Below, one piece after another: positions 11,001-23,000 of a stretch of DNA of 64,000 nt. Under the pieces are notes generated by a model that searched no databases, was not told where the DNA came from, and saw only the letters and a program-made list of their open reading frames with translations. How positions within the stretch are numbered: position 1 is the first letter of the stretch; every line of letters starts with the position of its first letter. This DNA comes from Galbula dea (Eukaryota > Chordata > Aves > Piciformes > Galbulidae), in the NCBI GenBank assembly GCA_013399015.1, contig VWZX01010570.1:248001-312000 (forward strand), read 5' to 3'. The translations under genes were made by a program, and so were the position numbers.

Positions 11001-14000
11001 TTAGCTTTAAGATACAAAGGATTTAGCTGCAGTGTGGTGCAAGAAAAACATACATGCAGACACACACAAATGCAAGGAAGAGGAAGTTCATATTTTCATA
11101 CTCATATTTAATATTAAGTAATACATATTCAAAAGCATTCCATATGCTAAATATAATCTGTGACACAGAGCCCAGAAAACCAAAACCAATGTATTCATAT
11201 ATGTGAAAGAGTAGGAAAAGTACTGCCTACCTTTTACAGTATGTATTCAGAAAGGATAGCTCTAGAAGCATTAAAAAGCAGCTGTAACAAACAGATATAA
11301 AATGCCTATTCAGCTGAAATGCATCATTTCTGGTAATTGCCCTGTTGATGGCAAACTGCCACTATCTTCTATCACTCTTTACTTTCTTAACTATAAATGC
11401 TGTGTTTTGTGGTACTGACAGCAAATTCTTCTGTGGAGAGAAAGCTTCCTGATACGTTTCCAGCCTGTCTAAAGGCTTTCAGAAATCTTTCTAGAAAGCC
11501 TGTTTGCCCTCTGAAAACTCCTTTAAAATATTTTTTGCGATTAAAAGAATAGCCAAACATTGTTGGTACAGAAAGCAGAAGATAGTTAATCGTATGACAC
11601 CAGGTCACAGTTATACAGGTGGCAAGAAGCTTTCAGTGAAGTTATGACTGAATCAGCATAAAATATTTCATTATTCATAACATTCATACTGTTTCTGTTG
11701 CATAAGTAGCTGATACTGAATTTTTGATGCAGAACTGAAAGGGCTATATCCTTCATGGTGCTGAGTGCTTCAAGGGAAAAAGTGCCATTCGAGCCAATAG
11801 CAAAACTCACTTTGATTTCAACAGAGCAGAACAAGGAATGCATTGCATATATACTTGTACCAGCAGTGGCCCTGGTTTGCATACCAATCCTCAGCAGTAA
11901 ACCCAAACATTAGGACTAATCACTGCTGGAAGCAAGCACTGTTTCTGAAAAACATACTGCCAGCTTCAGAAATGCAGTCACTGAAAGGAGCCTCAGCTGC
12001 AAAGCAAGGCCACCAACCAGAATCAGTTCTGCTCCAGCCCAACCCAGGACAGATTTGTAACAATTTTTTCCACTGCCACCACATCCAAAATAAAGTTGTG
12101 GTATCCAATGAACTACTGCTCCAGAAACGTAAATTACTTACATGCACATTGTATTCTTATGGGGTTTTCATTTATTGACTAGTACATGTAGCACAAACTT
12201 TTGCCATCAGTACTTATCTCACAGATATGTTGAAGCTTCACCATGATACTGCATATAACGTGTGTTTTATCACATCTTATGATTGAGGTTGGTCATTTTG
12301 TTTTCAGTTTCTAAATCAGGGCTTCTTTATCTCCCACAACTGAACAACACTGGAGAAGAGAAACAGGCAAAGGAGTGGGAAGAAAATTAAATTTAAGCAT
12401 TCTATAGCTTTGCTTTTTCTGAGGGGGATCCCACTTTTCACTTGCTTGTAGTAGAGCATTTAACTTACTGGAGCCACAGTGTACAACACACACTCCTCAG
12501 CAGACTAATTGTGGAGCAAATCCCCCTTTAGTTAGAAGGTGAATAGAGAAATTGCTCCAGTTCATCACTATGCAGTATTTGAGTCACAACAGCTTCGCTC
12601 CATAGACCAAACCAAAGCCACCTCTCACACCGCCTTCCTTTGACTCTGACTCACTGTCAGAATCCACACTCTCCCCTGTGACTGAGTAGGAGGTTGTGTT
12701 GGTCAGAAATGTGCATGAACAGATGTCTCTGTTTACCTCTTCTACCCCCTCATCATTTGTTCTCTGTGGACAACTGAAAAGAAGACCAAACTGCAGAACA
12801 CACTAGCAATAGGGAGATGGATGGCTCACTGGTGAACTATTGCTGAGGTACATACATGCATGCTCATTGGTTTGGTCCCTTTCTGAAGTTACTTGTTGAG
12901 ATCTTGTTTTACTACACTACTCTTTTTTAGATAGATTGAGGCTACATGAAAAAAAAATATCCAGGGGGATTCTGCCTCTAGAAGGTCCCATATGTTGATT
13001 TTTAACATCTGCCTCTTCATGCTAAAGAATATGGAATAGCTGATCTGCCTCTCGCATTCATGCTTGGTACCCTCCACACCTTCACTTCTTACGGTGGGAA
13101 GGCTCTGAAATTTTCCCGGCATAGACAAGTGCATAGTAGACACAATCTGGCCTTTTCTTAGGAAAGGAGGATTTGTTTGAGTACTGCAACTAATCCCTGA
13201 AGTTCTCATGAACACAGGTGCTGCAGGACAAAGGTCTGATCCTGCTACTTGTTTAGTTAGGCATGAACAGACACAGAGCCAACAGTGTGAAGCAAAGATC
13301 AGATCACAGCACAAACTGGCATCACCTTTCCCCTACTCACTGTCTCCAGAAGCAGATGCTCCCTAATGCAGCCTGTGTGATTTCAAAGGGATGAGAGAAG
13401 GTGTGGCTAAACCGGTGCCAGAGGCTGCGAGTGATATATGGACAGTGTCTTGTGGATCTTTTGTTGGTTGTTTTCATTTTGATCTGGGAGATGAAGGGCA
13501 CTGACAGTATTTCATACAGGGAACTCTTCATGTGTAATACCTTCTTTTTCTTTTTTAGTGTCCTTTTTTTTTCAAAGAGTTTTTTGTTGCTGCTGTAGGT
13601 TTTCTTCATAAGCATTAAAATCTTTAATCAATTTTCCCTATCATAATTTCCCTTCAGTGATTTTCCTTGCCTATGATTTTATGATATGACTGATGTATAG
13701 AGCTGCCAGTGGGAGTTATTTAATTTCAGGCAGCTCTCTTTCCTCTGCTATTTATTTTGTATTTGATGACCTAAGGTGACAGTGTTGCCAGTATACTGCA
13801 CTGTTCTTAGAAAGATCAAGGGCTTTCATGTATCTGAAATCAGGGGCATCTCAGAAAGGGGGCAGTGGGCTGAATACTGAGGAGCAGCAGTGGTGGTGTA
13901 AATTATATGTGAATAGTTAAACCCAAGTTGAATTTGCATGGAGATGAAATAAAAGGTTGTGGGGACAAAGAGTGTAGAAAGGTCCCAGACAAAACTGGAA

Positions 14001-17000
14001 TCTGGGAAGTATGCAGATGACAGACCCCACTGCAATTTTACAGCTTTTCTTTCAGTAACCTCATCCCATGTCTCATCCATGTCTGTCCCATGCTCCTTCT
14101 GCATTTGCACGAGCATAGGAATGTTCTTTTGTCCTCACTGCTCAGATCTCATTTCCTATTTTCCCCCATTCAGACTCTCACTACATGGGAAAAAAATGGG
14201 CACCTATGTCGTGAAAAGTTTATCACAGCTAGCCTCACAGTTCTTAAAAAAACATGACCACTGCACACTACAGTAAAATGAGTATCACCTGAGGGTGACA
14301 GTATGTGTGAGAGCATAGTATTTCCAGTATCTGAAGGATCTGATTTTCCTTAAGTATCTTTCTGGGAGAGATCCAGTAGTTTTAGTATTACTAATTCTTT
14401 TTCCCATCACATTACGTGACTGTCAAATCATGTGTACAAGAACGAAAACGAACATACTACAGTTCATTCCTTTGCTTATCATCATCTACTTGCTGCTATT
14501 TCTTGCAAATGTATTGCCTCTTCCATTTCCCTGCACTGCCTCCTTTATGCTTTCTCAACTGGATGCTTTGTAAGGAACTTTCAGAACTAAGCTCCATCCC
14601 AGTCCTGCAGTAGAAGGTGGCTGTGTGCTGCTTCAAACCCAGATGAAAAGACTTAAAATGGGAGCATGGGTTAAGTAGCAGCCTTGGGTTAGGAAAGGAT
14701 TAGGAAAGAACTGTACCACACAGATTTAAGAGACCTGGAGTAATACAAAGGAAGTGCCTGTAGAATATTGAAAGGATAAATCTGAGAAATAGTCCATGGA
14801 GCAGGGAATTTAATAAATATAGTAAAGGAGACTTGTTCAGAGATTTGTTCACCTCAAAACACATCTATTTGATTGTGGTTTACTTTTAGAGTTGTTTTTA
14901 CTTTTGACTAACAAGTGATATTGCTGCTGGGTTTGTTTCAAATTACTCTGACCATCTTTCGTGTAATCCACTTACTTGTGATGCCACTACCTGGCATTTG
15001 TTCATGACAAATACCTGAATCATCAAATCATTATGGTTGGAAAAGACCTCTGAGATCATCAAGTCCAACCACTACCATGCTAACTAAACCATGTCCCCAG
15101 GCACCATATCTGCAGTTTTTTGAACACTTCTGGTGACAGTGATTGCACCACTTCCCTGGGTAGCCTGTTCCAGTGTGTAGTGTTTGTAGAAACTGGGCCT
15201 AAGACATCTCAGAATGCGGGCTCAAAATAGGAGCCCTTCTGCAGCATGACTGCTTCAGTGAGTCATCCCAGATCAAAGAGCAAGTTAGTAAGTGAGGCCA
15301 GGCAGAAACCAGATCTTCTGACTCCTGGTGTCTGGTTCAAGTGATGAGATTAATACTGCTCTGCGGAAAGCTGGCCGCCAGAGGAGTGACCTGTGTTACC
15401 AGCATAGGTCACTTCCATTAGCTCAGTAGTTATAGTTCTGTTGTTTTAATTAGTGCCATTTGAAAGAAGTGGCCAGTTCTGTGGAAAGGTCAGTACCTTT
15501 CTAAACTCTTCCTCTGTAAAAATTACGTTGCTAGGGAAACAATACTGGAAAAGTAATCGAGTCTCATTAGACCTCCAAATACGACATGCAGTTGCTTAGC
15601 TGCTAGCCAGGCACATCTCGGTTGAGAAGATGACTCACTTCATCAGCATAATTCAGAGCAAACATTGTTCAGCCCTGGCCTAGCCACATATGACAAGTAC
15701 AAACATGTTTTGAAACAATACCAGCTGTTAAAGACATTAATTCTGAAGGGGAAAAAAGGCAATAAATCCTGTTCAAGAAGAACTGGGATTCTGTGGAAAT
15801 AGTCTCTCTTTGATGTATATGTAGGTACACCAGATGATCCCCATAAACATGAATGGGGTTACATAGTTAACTCTCTCATGCAGAAAACATGGCTGCTTAT
15901 GAAATCCTGAGATTCATGCTGATTTGCCATCCAGCTGGCAAGATAGCTTCAATATTTCTTCTGTAAAATGTCGTCCTTGTTAAAGGACCTGTCATAAAAA
16001 TTTGTCTATATCTTTACTGATAAAATAAAGCTTCGAAAGTAGAATATAGTTGTAATCATATTCAGACTGGCTTTAGTGGCAAAGCTGGGATCATTAGTGG
16101 TTAACATTGCCATATTATACTTTGTATACAGGTGTAGCTGTTCAATGCATATGGCTGGAAAACTGCATATTAGCATGTTAGTGTACTTGACAAAGTAGAA
16201 ATAAATACAGATTATTACTCATATTGAACTCAAATGAAATTGTTGGCCAAATCAGAAGATTCAGAGAAATTGTAGAATTCCTGGTGAGATTTATAGCAGT
16301 CACTGAATAATGGAGGAGTATAAATCCTGTTGCCTTCAGTAGCACATGCTGTATGTGGATATGTGTACAACTTTTAAACACTACAGTCTATCAACATAAT
16401 AAAAACATTTGGAAATATTATCAATGTGCAGACATTTAAATCTAAAGATGTCTAAGTGAGTTATAAATCAGTCTTGTGGTAGAGCCTTTTGTTTTCTGCT
16501 AGCACAAGCTTACTGCAGTAGCACCTAAAGGCAGACACTTTTAGGACAGAGTATAAAGGCACTTACGAATCAATACACTTACATATGTATGGCATTTTAA
16601 ACATTTTAATACTCCTATTTAGTTTAAAAACTATGTTTACACTTAAAATTAAGACTAATTTAGTAGCTTTGTTAGATTAAGGCCTAAAATCAGTGACATT
16701 TTTGCATTTGCATGAATTAGTGAAAGAGAATGATCTATTCAGTTGAGTTCACAAAGGGTTTTAGTTGTATAATCTCACTGTAAAAACCATGTCTCTTGCA
16801 ACAGAGAAATCCTTATACTCCTGCTGGAATACTAGTATAGTACTGATTCAGGATAAAAATTAATATCTTAAGCTCAGCTGAAAGGTCTGTTTACTGTCCT
16901 TTCAATAAGCTTTGGATCAAGTGATTAGTGAGCCATCAATACCACCACTATAATTCTAGCTTGTTTTTTACTTCATCTGTATGTCTGATTTAACTTGTAA

Positions 17001-20000
17001 CCCAGCCCAGCCCTGTTTAGTTTAGGGCATAGAGCAGGGTCAGAAATCACGTTGGAAGTATATGCACCAAATGAAAATAGCTTTCAAAAAAACCCCCTAA
17101 TGTGATGGAGAAAGGACAGGGTACCATCAGGCAGGATGCCAACAGAAACTGCTTACATTTTAATTTTATGTAAATAACAAAATATAGAGGACTCAGGCCA
17201 ACAGGATTATGTGATATCTCATCAGATGGCAGACAGAATCGCTATGGTGATCTGCCATGAAGAGAAATATGTTTACTGAAAAACTAATCTTTAGGTTTCA
17301 GTGCCGAGTATCTTTCTGATGGAAAAAGATGCTCCCACCTGATACAACATTGGCCTTACACAGAAGATGTGATCTGAAATATTTACTAGCCCTAGAATAT
17401 CTATTCTGCCACAGTTACCACATCTTATACTGAATATTTTAGCTGTTTATATAAGGGGAACATTGGCAATTCAAAACCAAGTCTCTGCAGAATATCCCAC
17501 CAACTAGCTGTCATCTATCAAATTTTGGATCGATGTTTAAATGAACCTTTGCAAAAAGCTGATAAAGGGAAAGAAAATGCTACACCATGTCCATAGCATG
17601 ACTGAGGAAAAATGGCAGATTGTGTGGTGATCTGTATTTGAGAATACCTATAAAGTGTTGTATCAAAATGACTTTTTGATATCCACACAAGCATACAATG
17701 TTTGTATCTGGAACATCTGTCTTGATGAAAAGGTGCTTTTACATTCAAATTAGATGAGTTCAGCCCTGAAATTTGCATAGAAAAACATTTTCTAGACTTC
17801 TAGAGCTGTATACATGGCCATGGCTGTCTACTAGGTTTTCAGGTAAATGCTTGATTTCAGCAACTTTAAGTATTCGTTTTAATCAGTTCAATTTACTTCT
17901 TTTCCAATACAACCATATAAAAACCAGACAGATAAGCAATTTAGGATAATATTTTCCCACCAGGTTGAAGCACATATTTCATAGTCTTGTATGCTTTGTG
18001 AGGTTAATTAAACCCTTTCATTGCTTTCATCAGAATAAATTGCTACAAATACTGTTATCTCTATTTTGTGACTTACGTGACTTAAATAACTAGATAATAA
18101 CTTAAATAGACTTAAATAAATAAATAATATATATGCACACATTTACTGTCTTTATGGATATTTGCTCTATTTGGTACACCTATTGTCATTATTTAGTTGT
18201 TAATTTTTTAAAATAAGACTGATTAAAGTTCCATGGAGGTATTTTTTCTTTTAGTGTTGGCTCTGAATTAATTCTTCAGAGATGCAGATGAAGTCTGTTC
18301 TTTTAGATTTCTATCTATCATTCAAACTGGTGTTGCAGCGAATATAGTGTAGATTCTGCATCATATCTGTTAAGAATAATTGGGGTTTGATTTTGCTTTG
18401 CTTTCATTTCTAGAAAACTTAGATACAATGATAGCTGAGCAGACAAAGAAGAAGCTTGAGAACCCTTCCACTAAAACCAGAACAAAGCTACCAGCAGGTA
18501 CATATTCTCCAATTTTCTCTCCTGGAATAACACATTTTTTTTTTTAACCTATTCAGTTAAAAACATGCTAATTGCTTTAGAAGCCAGTCTGCTAGTTAAA
18601 GACATAGTTCCTCAAGGATCCACTTTGAGCCAAGAGTCAAAATATTTTACTTCCTAAAGCTCATATTGATGTGATTTAGAAATGCTTTTGGTACATTTGA
18701 TACAAAATTGCTCTTATTGCTACTTCTTTAGACAAGAGTAGTGAAGAAGCAGACAGTACAAAGGAAGAAGCAGCTAAAATGGAAAAGGAATATGAAATTT
18801 CAAAGGATTCTACAAAAGATGAAGAACAAAATGCAGCAGGAAACAGTGAAGAGTCCAGAGGTAAAAAATAGCCATTGCTATTGTTACATATGTATGCTGC
18901 AAGTGATTGGTGTCCTTTCCTATCTTTGGTATTGTTTCTCCATTGTGTTAGCATAAATATCTTCAATTTATTGTTACTCGGAGTCAGCACACAACAGCTT
19001 GATTCAGAAGTGTACTTATGTGCTCACTTCTTAATACATGAAACTATATCCCTTGCTAAGTAAAGCTATACTCTTTCACAGAATTATTGAGAGCAGTGAT
19101 TTGAGCATAGAAGAGGAAAATAGCTCAAGATGGCTGTCTAATTTCACAGTAAAGAAAGATTGTCTCAGGACCTGTAGGAAGTAATAAATAACATATTTTG
19201 CTTGTTTATTGGAGATTTGTCTGTTCAGTTTTGTTCAGGTTATTTTCCTTTGCTTCTAGAAAAATGTTCAGCCCAACAGCTTTTCAGAAGTTTAAATTGC
19301 ATTTTAAATTTAGTTTTTCATCTCATCATCCAATGCCCTTTGGTCTTTCCCAGAGTAACTTACTATAAAGCCAACTCTGAACTCCCAGCTCAGAAATCAT
19401 GGTGCATCTCATACTGTATGTGCTTACTAATGGGACCAGACACACATAGTTGGCAGTCATAGCCTTCTACTTGCTAATCATACTAGGAGGTATTTTCCTG
19501 ACAAATGTAAGAACATTGCATCAATAAAGCTCCAGGCAAGTTAAGAATTCAAAATCTGTTAGCTGGAATATTTCCTTAGGGGCCTTATAAGGTAATCCTT
19601 GAACTAATTCTAATGTGTGCTTTCTGGTCCAAAAATAGCTGTCACTTTAAAATTTTAGCTTTAACAAGGAGTTATCATGGTAATTTTAATATATCCTTTT
19701 TCTCAGCAAATGTAAGTAATTGTAATTCAACTTATTTTTCCAACCTATGGCAATCTCATATTTGCTATATCCTATTAGTACTGCTGTATGGAGTTTTCTC
19801 ACACTTTGTGTTATAGCAGATACTCAAAGCTCTCAGTCTTATTGAAGTTATTCCTTGCTGTCTTAACACCTTCATCTCTACTAAATCATTATTATGATCA
19901 AAAAGCTTCATGTTGCCTTTAATCTAGAGATACAGTATCTGTGGATACCACAGAAGTTATGTATACAGACCACAGAAAACATGATCCCGAGTTTGTGGAT

Positions 20001-23000
20001 GACTAATCTTTCACAGACAAAACCTGGTACTCATCTGTGGGAATTTTGCCTGATTAAAGCTGACAGGACTCAGTGTTAAACAGAAACTAAGAATAGTTTT
20101 AATCTGCCATCACTGTGACCAGCTTCACTAAGTTAAGTGCCTGATTTCTGTCTCGTCCTTTCCTCTAGGGAAAGCTGAGGCATATTTGGAAGCCATCAGG
20201 AAGAACATAGAATGGCTAAAAAAACACAACAAACAAGGTAACAAAGAAGGTATGAAGTAAAAAGCCTTCACACTGGGGTGGGCATCATATACATTACAAA
20301 GCACATAATGTAAATTTTGCTGTGTAACTTAGCATTACGTGTTAAATAATGGTAATGTAAAACTGTGCTTGTCTAGGTTATAGTGATAGTGGTGTTACAG
20401 TTAAATAATACAGGTGATATACAAGTTAAATCAATGAATGAAAATAGTAAACTAAGGCAAATTCATGTAAACTGGCTTGAACAGCAATTGGCTACAAAAC
20501 AGAGAGTGACTAAGTAGTTAGAAGTTGGTCATGTGCTGTGCAGATAGTCATGGTGGTCTGCCTGTCACTGGGGAACAGAATGTCAGTTTTGGCTAGTGCT
20601 TCATTTCTCAGTTCAACGTAGCTTTTAATGAAGATGTTATACATGAGGTAAATGTATTTTAAATGTCTGTATGTCTCCAGAAAACTCAGTTCATCTAGCT
20701 AGCACTGCACATGCTAACACAAAGAGCGGTGAGTTTTGTTTCATAACCATAAATAGTTAAGATACAAACTTATGTCACTAGTAGTGTAATATACTGGATT
20801 ACAGCTTGCAGCTCTCACACATAAAGCTTTGTAGAAGGGGAGCAGTGACTGAAGCAGCTGCACAGGGTATGCTCACCAGCTGCCCCACCATTTGACAACT
20901 CTTTGGAGGTAGGGCTGTGTGAGAGCTGGAGGGAGTGAGCTAACAGCAGTAGCTTATTTTTCACAGATCTTTGTTTATCCATATGGTTTTTGCCCTCAAG
21001 ATCTTACATAAAACCAGACTCCTATCCCTTCTCTCTGCTATTGCTGGGTCTTCTTCTGTCACCCACTCTGTAAATGAAGGCTCCTAGCCAAGGGATCAGT
21101 TCCTGGGGTATGTCTGGCACCTGGCGAGAAGTATCCTTCTTGCACCAGTAGAGCAGAGCGTGATCTGAGATGAGATTAACCCTGGATAATCTAGTCACCC
21201 TCTCTGTGAGTTGAAGCGCATATTAATTACATTTCAAGAGATGAGAGCATGCCTACAGCCCAACATAGTAATTTTCCTATACAAAAACTCCATAATAGGA
21301 AGGACTTTTAGAAAACATTTTTTGCATCTCTAAAATGGTTTCCACACAATGGTGACTGCAATTAGCAGCAGATAGACAGTTTTGCTCAGGACTTTTCCTG
21401 CCAATTCTAATAAATGTTTCTGTTTATCAGTGTACTTATTATAGGAATAATCCTGTGTGATTATTTCTCTACTATATTTCTATATTTCTGTATTTCTGTA
21501 TCACAAACTGACTTTGCATCCCCTCACTTCTTTTCATGATAACCTTTCCTCTGCACTGCTGAAAATGGCTGTGACTGCAGACCAATAGCTTTTTATCTTC
21601 CTATGAATGCATTGAGATGTACACTTTCTGTGTAGATGGACTTTAATCTGCACTAAAATATCTTTATTGTCCTCTGGCAATGGAAGCAGGCCTCAAAGTG
21701 AGTGTAAGTTATGACAAAATTAGAATGGTGTTCCTACTCTTCTGATCCATTATCTTTATTGTGCCTTTCCATACCTTTTATTTTTGGAAAATGCTAATTC
21801 AGTTCTCCTGGGATGATGTTAAAGGAAGTGCAGTCAGGGTAAGCTTATCTAACCATGAATGCAGTGTGCTGTGTTTCTTCAGTACAAGATTAGGTGATAC
21901 TGATGTGCTCATCAATCATTTCTCCACTTCCAGCTAGCACCTGGAAGCTGGTGGAAAACTGATTCAGAAAGTCATTTGTGTATTAACATGGCCACTGTAT
22001 TCCACCCCTATTCATGGATTGTTTTATTTGATGAATATACTTGACGAGTTTAGGCTTTCTTCAGGGACACGTTTGTAGATCCTTAACTTTGAATGAATTT
22101 CAGTGGTGATTATTATTCATTCAATGACTAATGACCCTGGAAATGTTAATATGCATTTTCCCAGATTAAAAATATCAATTGCCTATTAAGGAGGCAAGTG
22201 AAACTCCAGTAGTCTGGGTGGTTTAAACAGAAACATGTCAAAACCCTAGATTTTGGCCTGATTGACTTTTGTATCCAAAGTTTGTTTTGCATATATACAA
22301 TCTCTATGGGCCTATCTGCAGGATCTCCCAGACGTGGCTTGACTGTTAAAACCAATGCTCTTTAAGACCAGGTCCTCTTCTGTGTACATGAACATCACTC
22401 CCACCAGTAGACATCAGCTGCTGGGTATTCTATTGCATTTTGTCTCCAAAGAGCCTAACTGTGAGTCATTTAGCTAATGCACACCAATAGCATGTTCAGG
22501 TTTTTCACAAAATACTTAGGCTTATAGTTTCACAGCACTAAGAGTAGCCATTTAGAAATTAAAGGAAATTCTATAATTAATTGCAATGGCAAATGGTTTG
22601 ATTTGAATATGCAAATAAGACCTCACTTCATTTACTGTAGCAGTTTCATAGCTCAATGTAATACTGTAGCTCTTGTGGTGAATATAATAAACCAAAGCTG
22701 ATTTTTCTAACTACTTGTCCAAATTACTAGGTTGTAAATAAGCATAAGAAACTAGCAGTTATCAATTTCTAAAATCAAATGAAATTGCTCTGAGATATAC
22801 AAATTAGCCAAAATTGGATAATATCTTAGTGGTTGTAAACTACAGAATATTTAGTAACCTTCACATCTCTATGTAATGATCTTAGACTTATAAGTAGTAT
22901 TCTAGAATAAAAATAAACTCAGGAATTTAAAAGTGAATAATGTGGATATTAATTTAGTATTTGTTCTTCCATTCATTTCCATTCCATGCTGTTTTTCACT

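Larger units (their letters stand above)
8733..18413 (+). other. SCG3 intron 8, about 9.7 kb
   Basis: The largest intron of the gene. It contains a possible ancient palindromic repeat near 9.98 kb, a degraded LTR fragment at 11.83-12.05 kb, a CR1 tail at 15.02-15.19 kb and a MIR relic at 15.27-15.36 kb. The rest is AT-rich without coding signal. Confidence 0.6.

Noticed and set aside
12889..13314. - strand open frame of 141 codons in SCG3 intron 8
   Set aside because: No recognisable domain, ordinary intron composition, no promoter or splice support; expected by chance in 64 kb.
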